A stretch of 48,635 bases of DNA from Thermoleophilia bacterium (lineage in GTDB: Bacteria > Actinomycetota > Thermoleophilia > Gaiellales > Gaiellaceae), in NCBI GenBank assembly GCA_025936995.1, contig JAICSH010000012.1, positions 1 through 48,635 of the forward strand, read 5' to 3'. This document shows positions 40,235 to 47,122 of the stretch, piece by piece (position 1 is the stretch's first letter; each line of letters opens with the position of its first letter). A program made the position numbers and the translations under genes. The notes beneath the pieces are model-generated. The model ran no database searches. It had not been told where the DNA came from and saw only the letters and a list, made by a program, of their open reading frames with translations.

Positions 40235-41277
40235 TACGCGGCGACGGCGGCCGGCAGCTTCTGGCCGATCCGCGCGACGAGGTCGACGAGCCGGCAGCTG
40301 TAGCCCCACTCGTTGTCGTACCAGCCGATCACCTTCACCTGCCGCCCGTGCGCCATCGTCGACAGGCCGTCGAGGATGCACGAGTGCGAGTTGCCGACGA
40401 TGTCCGAGGAGACGATCGGATCCTCGGTGTACTCGAGCACCTCGCGCCAGCGGTCGGTTTCGGAGGCGCTCCTGAACATGTCGTTGAGCTCCTCCACCGT
40501 CGCCTCACGCGCGAGATCGACGACGAGGTCGGTCACCGAGCCGTCTGGCACCGGCACGCGGAGCGCCATGCCGTCGAGCTTGCCCTTCAGCTCCGGGATC
40601 ACCTCGCCGATCGCGCGGGCGGCCCCCGTCGAGGCGGGGACGATGTTCTGCGCGGCGGAGCGCATCCGCCGCAGGTCGGGCGTCCCCTTGCGCGTCATCG
40701 CGACCTGGTCCTGCAGCTGCTGCTCGGTCGTGTAGGCGTGAATGGTCGTCATGAAGCCGGCCTCGAGGCCGAAGTTGTCGAGCAGGAGCTTCGCCATCGG
40801 CGCGACCGAGCCGGTCGTGCAGGAGGCCATGGAGACGATGTGGTGGGAGTCCTTGTCGTATTCCTCGTCGTTGACGCCGAGCACCACGGTGATGTCGGCG
40901 TCGGCCGAGGGCGCCGAGATGAGGACCTTCTTCGCCCCGGCGTCGAGGTGTTGCTGCGCGCCGTCGCGGGAGGTGAACAGGCCGGTCGACTCGACGACGA
41001 CGTCGACGCCCATGTCCCCCCAGGGCAGCGCCGCCGGGTCGCGCTCGCCGAGCACCTGGAACGAGGTGCCGTCGACGCTGATCCGGTCGCCCTCGACCTC
41101 GACCCCTTCGAGACGTCCGTGCGAGGAGTCGTAGTGCAACAGGTGCGCGAGGATCTCCGGTGCCGCGAGGTCGTTCACCGCCGCGATCTCGAAGTCGCCT
41201 TGACGCGCGACGTGCGCGCGCAGGAAGTTGCGGCCGATGCGGCCGAAGCCGTTGATTCCGACCCTCGTCTTGGCCAT
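40234..41277 (-). CDS. gap: Glyceraldehyde-3-phosphate dehydrogenase
   Basis: NAD-linked oxidation of glyceraldehyde 3-phosphate with phosphate. The Rossmann motif VGINGFGRIGRNFLRA begins at about residue 5, and the dinucleotide Asp is in VNDLAAPE. The catalytic Cys is in SMASCTTGSVAP, which differs from the common SNASCTTNCLAP at three positions. Other features are IHAYTTEQQLQDQ, PASTGAARAIGEV and GWYDNEWGYS. ATG 41277 follows GGAGGACA, a good ribosome-binding site, so this transcript has a leader. It is the first of four coupled glycolytic genes and lies downstream of whiA. Confidence 0.96.
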   Translation of the reverse strand: MAKTRVGINGFGRIGRNFLRAHVARQGDFEIAAVNDLAAPEILAHLLHYDSSHGRLEGVEVEGDRISVDGTSFQVLGERDPAALPWGDMGVDVVVESTGLFTSRDGAQQHLDAGAKKVLISAPSADADITVVLGVNDEEYDKDSHHIVSMASCTTGSVAPMAKLLLDNFGLEAGFMTTIHAYTTEQQLQDQVAMTRKGTPDLRRMRSAAQNIVPASTGAARAIGEVIPELKGKLDGMALRVPVPDGSVTDLVVDLAREATVEELNDMFRSASETDRWREVLEYTEDPIVSSDIVGNSHSCILDGLSTMAHGRQVKVIGWYDNEWGYSCRLVDLVARIGQKLPAAVAA

Positions 41278-41330
41278 CCCTGTCCTCCCTCGTCGCTCCA
41301 ACCGAGTCTAGTAACGGCGAGCTGGCGGGC

Positions 41331-41365
41331 GGACCGGGAAGCTCCGAGGACGACCCTCCCGGTCC
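41331..41365. repeat. Inverted repeat in the gap leader
   Basis: Perfect 9-bp arms GGACCGGGA and TCCCGGTCC separated by 17 bases, in the 216-base stretch between whiA and gap. No T-run follows on either strand, so it is not an ordinary terminator; it may be an operator or leader hairpin for the gap operon. Confidence 0.5.
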
Positions 41366-41493
41366 CTCACCCGCTCGAGACCTGACGGCGGACGGGGTCT
41401 GAATCCACCGCCGGACGAGCAGGACCCGCCTTGGCGAGTATGACTCCTGCGTTGTTGCCGCGCTAGAAGACTTGCAACGGATAACGACGCAGT

Positions 41494-42399
41494 TCAGGAA
41501 CGGGAAAGTTCCTGCAAACGACGGAGTCGGCGATACGCCGCCGACTTCGACAGGCCGGGCTTGCAGCGGCGTGCGAGCTCCGCGATCGAGGCGGTCGGAT
41601 GACGCTGCCGGAGGAGCGCGATCTCGCGCAGGTCGTCGGGCAAGGTGTCGAGATCGAGACGGCCGAGGGCTTCGAGCTGGCCGTGCGCGGCGCGGCTCGT
41701 CCGCACGAGGTTCGCATGGTCGGCATTGGCGAGCCGGTTCGCGTCGGCCCGCGTCGCCGCCAGCACCGCCTGCTCCTCGAGCGCGAGGACGATGTCGACG
41801 GCGCCCGCGGCGACGAGGACGTCGGCGATCGCCTCGGTCCCCTTCGCGTACGCCGTGGCGTGCGAGCCCCGCTCCTGCACACGGAGCCCGCCGCCGAGGC
41901 GTGCCGCGAGCCCGCCGAGGAAGCGCGCGCCTTCGGCCTCCGCCGTCCGGATCTCGAGGTGCGGATCCCTCGGGCCGCTGAGCGTGCCCGAGCCGAGCAG
42001 CGCGCCGCGAAGATAGGCGGCGGCGCAGCAGCGGCGGGCGACCACGCGGCGCGGCGGGTGGTCGAGGGGCCGGTGACCGCGGTCGAGCACGCCTGCCCTG
42101 TGGAGTGTCGCGTACGCGTCTTCCGAGCCTTCGACGTGCAGCTGGTAGCGCGTGGCCCGGTCGAACGCCCGCCGGGGGTAGGTGCGGATCTCGGACCGGA
42201 CGCCGCAGTCGCGCAGCAGCGCGAACGCGCGGCGGGCGACGGTCGAGCTGGAGACGTCGAGGTGGACGTCGACGCTGCCGCGACCGCGGAGATGAGCTCG
42301 TCCGGCGACGTGAAAGAGCCCCGAGACCTCGGCGAGCCGGTCGCACTCGTCCGCGGGCGCGATCGCCGCGAGCTCCTCCCGCAGGTCGTCAGAGAGCAA
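41494..42399 (-). CDS. whiA: WhiA, sporulation/division transcription regulator
   Basis: WhiA joins a LAGLIDADG-like domain to a C-terminal helix-turn-helix and controls division genes in Gram-positive bacteria. The product (301 aa) shows AYLRGALLGSGTLSGPRDPHLE (homing-nuclease-like core), NADHANLVRTSRAAHGQLEA, LPDDLREIALLRQRHPTASI then ELARRCKPGLSKSAAYRRLRR (helix-turn-helix). The TTG start overlaps the ogt stop by 11 bases. The gene lies before gap as in other actinobacteria, but its usual upstream neighbours rapZ and yvcK are not in the window. Confidence 0.92.
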   Translation of the reverse strand: MLSDDLREELAAIAPADECDRLAEVSGLFHVAGRAHLRGRGSVDVHLDVSSSTVARRAFALLRDCGVRSEIRTYPRRAFDRATRYQLHVEGSEDAYATLHRAGVLDRGHRPLDHPPRRVVARRCCAAAYLRGALLGSGTLSGPRDPHLEIRTAEAEGARFLGGLAARLGGGLRVQERGSHATAYAKGTEAIADVLVAAGAVDIVLALEEQAVLAATRADANRLANADHANLVRTSRAAHGQLEALGRLDLDTLPDDLREIALLRQRHPTASIAELARRCKPGLSKSAAYRRLRRLQELSRS

Positions 42400-42961
42400 G
42401 GTCGTAGCCCTCGAGCGCGAGCAGGCGGCGCTTGTACGCGAGCCCGTAGGAGCCGTACGAGCCGGGTCCGCCGGCGGACACCACGCGGTGGCACGGCACG
42501 AAGACGGAGAGGTGGCTGCGGGCGCAGAAGCTCCCGGCGGCGCGCGCCGCTCCCGGGGCTCCGGCGAGCGCCGCGAGCTCGCCGTACGTGACGACCTCGC
42601 CGCGCGGGATAGCGCGAAGCGCGGCCGCGCACCGCGAGAGGAACGGCGTCTCGTAGTGGAGGTCGACCGGCACCTCCTCGAGCGGCACCACCTCGCCGGC
42701 GAAGTACGCCTGCAGCAACTGAACGACTTCCGTCACGAAGCCTCGACCCTTCCCTGACCCTTCGCGTGGTACGACGGCCCCGAGCCCGAGCCCCGGGTGG
42801 GTGGGGGTTTGGGATGGGGTCCTGCGGCCGCCCGTTCCGCGCGACCGAGCCTGCTCGGGGCGAGGCCACGGCAGCTCGTGCCAGACCACTCGACCGTCGT
42901 CGACCACGAGCTCCCCCACCCCCCAGCCTTCCGCCTCGTACGCCACCTGCGTCACCGCCAC
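42389..42961 (-). CDS. ogt: Methylated-DNA-[protein]-cysteine S-methyltransferase
   Basis: Suicide repair protein that moves the alkyl group from O6-methylguanine to its own cysteine. The acceptor motif reads VFVPCHRVVSAGG, and the DNA-binding helix is YGELAALAGAPGAARAAGSF. The N-terminal 80 residues contain an odd Gly/Arg/Pro/Thr-rich stretch (RGTGGRRTPSQTPTHPG). It has 190 aa and starts at GTG 42961. TAGGAT lies eight bases upstream and overlaps the -10 of the divergent P5C dehydrogenase gene. Probably co-transcribed with whiA. Confidence 0.9.
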   Translation of the reverse strand: MAVTQVAYEAEGWGVGELVVDDGRVVWHELPWPRPEQARSRGTGGRRTPSQTPTHPGLGLGAVVPREGSGKGRGFVTEVVQLLQAYFAGEVVPLEEVPVDLHYETPFLSRCAAALRAIPRGEVVTYGELAALAGAPGAARAAGSFCARSHLSVFVPCHRVVSAGGPGSYGSYGLAYKRRLLALEGYDLAL

Positions 42962-42969
42962 GACTCCGA

Positions 42970-42979
42970 ATCCTAGAAT
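42970..42979. promoter_or_regulatory. Overlapping divergent -10 boxes (ogt and P5C dehydrogenase genes)
   Basis: The ten bases ATCCTAGAAT hold TAGGAT on the minus strand (eight bases before ogt GTG) and TAGAAT on the plus strand (eight bases before the GTG at 42988). The boxes share the CTAG core. Confidence 0.6.
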
Positions 42980-42987
42980 CGCCTCCA

Positions 42988-44640
42988 GTGAGCACTCACG
43001 GCATCTTCCGGGTCCCCGAGCCGTACAACGAACCGGTCCTCGGCTACGAGCCCGGCAGCCCCGAGCGGGACGAGCTGCGCGGCAGGCTCGACGAGCTCTC
43101 TGGACAGCGGCTCGAGATCCCGCTCGTGGTCGGCGGCGAGGAGATCAGAACCGGCGACACGTTCGAAGCGGTCATGCCGCACAAGCGCAGCCACGTTCTT
43201 GCCGACGTCCACAAGGGCGGCACGGACCAGGTCGACCGGGCCGTGGCCGCCGCGGCCGACGCATGGGAGGACTGGTCGCGCACGCCGTGGGAGGACCGCG
43301 CCGCCGTCTTCCTCCGAGCGGCCGAGCTCCTCGCGGGGCCCTGGCGCCAGACCCTGAACGCCGCGACGATGCTCGGCCAGTCGAAGACCGCGCACCAGGC
43401 AGAGATCGACTCCGCGTGCGAGCTCATCGACTTCTGGCGCTTCAACGTCCAGTACATGACGCGCATCTACGAGGAGCAGCCGATCTCCTCGCCCGGGATC
43501 TGGAACCGGCTCGAGTACCGGCCGCTCGAGGGCTTCGTCTTCGCCGTCACGCCGTTCAACTTCACGGCGATCGCCGGCAATCTGCCCGCCTCCGCGGCGC
43601 TCATGGGCAACACGGTCGTCTGGAAGCCCGCCTCGACCGCAGCCGTGAGCGCGCACTTCGTCATGAAGCTCTGGGAGGAGGCAGGCCTGCCTCCTGGCGT
43701 GATCAACCTCGTCTACGGCTCGGGCGCGGCGATCGGCGACCCCGCGCTCGCGAGTGAGCACCTGGCGGGCATCCACTTCACGGGGTCGACTCCCGTCTTC
43801 CAGGGCATGTGGCGGAAGGTCGGCGAGAACATCGGCAACTACCGCAACTATCCGCGGATCGTCGGCGAGACGGGCGGCAAGGACTTCATCGTGGCGCACC
43901 CGAGTGCCGACGCCGAAGCCGTGGCGACAGCGATCCTCCGCGGCTCGTTCGAGTACCAGGGCCAGAAATGCTCCGCCGCGTCGCGCGTCTTCGCGCCCGC
44001 GAGCCTCTGGCCGCAGGTGCGCGAGCAGGTGGTGGACGAGATCGGCGAGATGAGGATGGGCGACGTCGCCGACTTCTCGAACTTCGTCGGCGCCGTGATC
44101 GACGCGAGCTCGTTCGCGACGCAGAAGGAAGCGATCGAGGAGGCGAAGGCGTCGGGCGGCAAGGCGCAGGTGATCGCCGGCGGCGGGTACGACGACAGCG
44201 ACGGCTGGTTCGTCCAGCCGACCGTGATCGAGACCTCCGATCCCGACTTCCGCACGATGAAGGAGGAGCTGTTCGGCCCGGTCGTTACCGCGTTCGTCTA
44301 CGACGACTCCCGCTTCGAGGACACGCTCGACCTCATCGACAAGGGCACGACCTACGGACTCACGGGCGCCGTCTTCGCGCGCGATCTCGCGGCGGTCGAG
44401 ACGGCGCGGGACCGGCTCCGCTACGCGGCGGGCAACTTCTACGTCAACGACAAGCCGACCGGAGCCGTCGTGGGACAGCAGCCGTTCGGCGGCGCGCGCG
44501 CTTCGGGCACGAACGACAAGGCCGGCTCGATGTGGAACCTGATCCGCTGGGTCAGCCCGCGCGCGATCAAGGAGACGTTCGTGCCCCCGCGGGATTACCG
44601 CTACCCGTTCCTCGCGCCCGAGCCGGACGCCGGGAGCTGA
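42988..44640 (+). CDS. pruA: 1-pyrroline-5-carboxylate (L-glutamate gamma-semialdehyde) dehydrogenase
   Basis: Oxidises glutamate semialdehyde to glutamate in proline catabolism. The 550-aa protein resembles the single-domain ALDH4A1 type: VFAVTPFNFTAIAGNLPASA and the NAD-binding VVWKPASTAAVSAH, FTGST, ETGGKDFIVAHPSAD, catalytic Cys328 in FEYQGQKCSAASR, EELFGPVVTAFVYDD and PFGGARASGTNDKAG. No proline dehydrogenase gene is adjacent. The GTG start is eight bases from TAGAAT. The next gene overlaps its stop as CTGA. Confidence 0.92.
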   Translation: MSTHGIFRVPEPYNEPVLGYEPGSPERDELRGRLDELSGQRLEIPLVVGGEEIRTGDTFEAVMPHKRSHVLADVHKGGTDQVDRAVAAAADAWEDWSRTPWEDRAAVFLRAAELLAGPWRQTLNAATMLGQSKTAHQAEIDSACELIDFWRFNVQYMTRIYEEQPISSPGIWNRLEYRPLEGFVFAVTPFNFTAIAGNLPASAALMGNTVVWKPASTAAVSAHFVMKLWEEAGLPPGVINLVYGSGAAIGDPALASEHLAGIHFTGSTPVFQGMWRKVGENIGNYRNYPRIVGETGGKDFIVAHPSADAEAVATAILRGSFEYQGQKCSAASRVFAPASLWPQVREQVVDEIGEMRMGDVADFSNFVGAVIDASSFATQKEAIEEAKASGGKAQVIAGGGYDDSDGWFVQPTVIETSDPDFRTMKEELFGPVVTAFVYDDSRFEDTLDLIDKGTTYGLTGAVFARDLAAVETARDRLRYAAGNFYVNDKPTGAVVGQQPFGGARASGTNDKAGSMWNLIRWVSPRAIKETFVPPRDYRYPFLAPEPDAGS

Positions 44641-45371
44641 GCCGGCCGCGCACGCTGCCGTTCGCGTTCGGCAACGTCGCCGAGACGTACGACCGCGTTC
44701 GTCCGCCCTACTTCGTCCCTCTGCTCGACCGCGCGCAGGAGGTGCTCGAAGTCCCGGCCCAGGCGCGCGTCCTCGACCTCGGCGCGGGAACCGGGCGGCT
44801 CACCCGCGAGCTCACGCGGCGCTTCGCGGCCGTCGTCGCCGTGGAGCCGGACGACGAGATGCGCGCGCTCATCGACTGCGGGACCGTCCTGGCCGGCACA
44901 GCGGAGGCGATTCCGCTCGAGGACGGCAGCGTCGACTGCGTCTTCGCGGGAGAGGCGTTCCACTGGTTCGACGCCCCTCGCGCGATCGCGGAGATCGCAC
45001 GGGTGCTCGCCCCGGGTGGCGGCCTCGCGATCGTCTGGACGCACTGGTGGGAGACCGAGCCGCCGCTACCCGAGGAGGCGGTCGGGATCCTCCGCGAGCC
45101 GTTCGAGCGCTTCGCGGCCCAACGGCCGACGGCCTCGGACGGCGTCTTCGACGATTCGTCGTTCGAGCCGCTTCGCAACGAGGAGTTCGAGCAGGAGCTG
45201 GCCGTGGACACCGAGACGTTGCTCGGGATGTACTCGACGACGAGCTCCCTCGCGCTGCTGCCGGAGGCCGAGCGCACGGAACTGTTCGCCCGCGTACGTC
45301 CGCTACTCGGCGACGCGTACCGGCTGCCGGTCAAGCACCGGCTGAGCTGGACGACGCTCCGAGCCGGCTAG
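44637..45371 (+). CDS. Class I SAM-dependent methyltransferase, CTG start
   Basis: A 244-aa methyltransferase: NVAETYDRVRPPY before the fold, SAM-binding VLDLGAGTGRLTREL, the acidic VVAVEPDDEM, then IPLEDGSVDCVFAGEAFHWF and ARVLAPGGGLAIVW. The substrate is unknown. No ATG/GTG/TTG fits; CTG 44637 overlaps the upstream stop as CTGA, and CTG 44655 is second best. Its stop shares CTAG with the convergent Nudix gene stop. Confidence 0.85.
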   Translation: MSRPRTLPFAFGNVAETYDRVRPPYFVPLLDRAQEVLEVPAQARVLDLGAGTGRLTRELTRRFAAVVAVEPDDEMRALIDCGTVLAGTAEAIPLEDGSVDCVFAGEAFHWFDAPRAIAEIARVLAPGGGLAIVWTHWWETEPPLPEEAVGILREPFERFAAQRPTASDGVFDDSSFEPLRNEEFEQELAVDTETLLGMYSTTSSLALLPEAERTELFARVRPLLGDAYRLPVKHRLSWTTLRAG

Positions 45372-45910
45372 CGGTCGGCCAGCAGCGTCTCCAGCCGGCC
45401 GGCGCGGAACGCCTCGCGCCACGCCGCATAGATCCGCGCACCGTTGCTCGGCGGCGCGAGCGGTCGCGGCAGCTCGTCCGGGAGGAACCACCCCGCGTCG
45501 CTCACCTCCCGGGGGTCGAGCCGCAGCTCCAGGTCGCCGGCCGGGACGGCGTGGTAGTAGGAGACGGCGCACCACTGCGGTTCGACGCCTCCCTCCTCGC
45601 CGGGCAGGTACTCGTCGACCCAGTGGCCGAGGTAGCCGGTCACGCGGACGCGCAGGCCGGCCTCCTCGAGCGTCTCGCGCTCGGCCGTCGCGGCGGGATG
45701 CTCGGGCCCGTCGCAGAAACCGGACGGCGCGCACCACCTTCCGAGCCACGGCTCGAGCCCGCGGCGAGTCAGGAGCAGGCGCCCCTCGTGCACGACGAGC
45801 GCCGCGGCGGCACGACTCGTCGTCAGCCAGTGCTCCTTCCCGCAGGCCGGGCACGCGACGGGCGCCGTCCTCCCGATCGGCGCGCCGCAGCTCGAGCAGA
45901 AGCGAGGCAC
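45368..45910 (-). CDS. Nudix hydrolase with N-terminal zinc ribbon
   Basis: Hydrolyses nucleoside diphosphate-linked compounds. An N-terminal zinc ribbon (CSSCGAPIG and CPACGKEHW, about residues 5-28) precedes the Nudix domain; the box reads GFCDGPEHPAATAERETLEEAGL-like, with the REtxEE core intact. This domain order recalls NudC (NADH/decapping) enzymes, but the NudC SQPWPFPxS array after the box is not seen, so the substrate is open. It has 180 aa and a GTG start six bases after TAGCGT. Confidence 0.88.
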   Translation of the reverse strand: MPRFCSSCGAPIGRTAPVACPACGKEHWLTTSRAAAALVVHEGRLLLTRRGLEPWLGRWCAPSGFCDGPEHPAATAERETLEEAGLRVRVTGYLGHWVDEYLPGEEGGVEPQWCAVSYYHAVPAGDLELRLDPREVSDAGWFLPDELPRPLAPPSNGARIYAAWREAFRAGRLETLLADR

Positions 45911-45916
45911 GCCGGA

Positions 45917-45922
45917 ACGCTA
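45917..45922 (-). promoter_or_regulatory. -10 box for leaderless Nudix mRNA
   Basis: TAGCGT on the minus strand, six bases, then GTG 45910. It lies just past the stop of the upstream MFS gene. Confidence 0.55.
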
Positions 45923-47122
45923 CGGCACGCGTCGCTGCACGAACAGGATGGCCGCCGCGGCCGCGAGCGCGGGCAGCGCGAGCACGACGCCGGCCGCACG
46001 AACTCCAAACACTTCGGCCAGCGCGCCGTCGAGGAGGCTCGCGGCGGGCCGGAACCCGAGGAACGCGACGCTCCAGAGCGCCATGATCCGGCCGCGGTGA
46101 TGGTCGGCGACGTCGAGCTGGAGGCGGCTCGTCGCCGCCGTGTTCGAGGCGAGGTAGCCGACGCCGCCGACCACGAGGAAGGCAAGGCCGAGCCAGATCG
46201 TCGGCGAGAGCGCGAAGCCGGCGATGCCGGCGGCGAGGAGCGACAGCGTGAGCGTCATCCGCCGGCGCGAGCCCGCGACCCGGCCGGCGACGAGGAACAC
46301 CGCCGTGACGGCGCCGACGCCGAACGCGCCGACGATGATCCCGGGCCAGAGGCGCGGGTTGAGCCCGAACGTGCTCGCGAACGCCGGCGACTCCGTGTTG
46401 ACCGGGTCGGAGGCGAACCCGACCGCGGTGACGATGAGGAGGAACGCGAGCAGGCGGGGCTGCTCCCGGACGAGGCGCAGGCTCTCGCGCAGCCTCGCGG
46501 CGCCGCGGCCGGCGAGCTCGCGTGCACGCGGCTGGACGATCGTCAGTCCGAGGACGAGCAGCAGATACGACGCGGCGTTGATCGCGAACGAAGGCGCGAA
46601 GCCGAGCTGGTCGACGGAGAGACCGCCGAGCGACGGCCCGACCGCACGCGCGAGGTTGAACGTCATCGAGTTGAGCGCGACCGCCGACTGGAGCTCGCTG
46701 CGCGGGACGAGGTCGCCGATCAGCGCCTGGCTCGCGGGTGCGCTGAAGGCGCTACTCACGCCGAGGCCGACCGCGCAGCCGATCACGAGCGGCACCGAGG
46801 CGAGCCCAGCCCAGGTCAGCGCCGCGAGCCCGGCGCTGAGCACGGTCGACGCGACCTGCGTCGCGAGCAGCAGCCGCTTCCGGTCGAGCCGGTCGGCGGC
46901 GCTGCCGCCCCACGGCGCGAGCAGCAGGATCGGGACGAAGTTGCCGAACTGCAGGACGCCGAGAAGGAACGGCGAGTGTGTCTGCTCGTAGACGTAGACC
47001 GAGGCGGCGAGATTCTGGAACCAGGTGCCGCTCGCCGACGCCGCATTCCCGACGAAGTACGGGCCGAAGTTCCGGTGCCCGATCAGCCGCAGCGCGGCCC
47101 TCGGGCCCGTGTCGCTAGCCAC
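45920..47122 (-). CDS. MFS exporter (EntS/MFS_3-like)
   Basis: A 400-aa transporter with about 12 hydrophobic segments, beginning LIGHRNFGPYFVGNAASASG, typical of the MFS_3 group, with the loop signature GGSAADRLDRKRLLL and a mid-protein DLVPRSELQSAVALNSMTFN. Relatives export siderophores, macrolides or other drugs; the substrate is unknown. GTG 47122 overlaps the uvrC stop by eight bases, so it is coupled to a DNA-repair gene without an obvious functional link. Confidence 0.88.
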   Translation of the reverse strand: MASDTGPRAALRLIGHRNFGPYFVGNAASASGTWFQNLAASVYVYEQTHSPFLLGVLQFGNFVPILLLAPWGGSAADRLDRKRLLLATQVASTVLSAGLAALTWAGLASVPLVIGCAVGLGVSSAFSAPASQALIGDLVPRSELQSAVALNSMTFNLARAVGPSLGGLSVDQLGFAPSFAINAASYLLLVLGLTIVQPRARELAGRGAARLRESLRLVREQPRLLAFLLIVTAVGFASDPVNTESPAFASTFGLNPRLWPGIIVGAFGVGAVTAVFLVAGRVAGSRRRMTLTLSLLAAGIAGFALSPTIWLGLAFLVVGGVGYLASNTAATSRLQLDVADHHRGRIMALWSVAFLGFRPAASLLDGALAEVFGVRAAGVVLALPALAAAAAILFVQRRVP

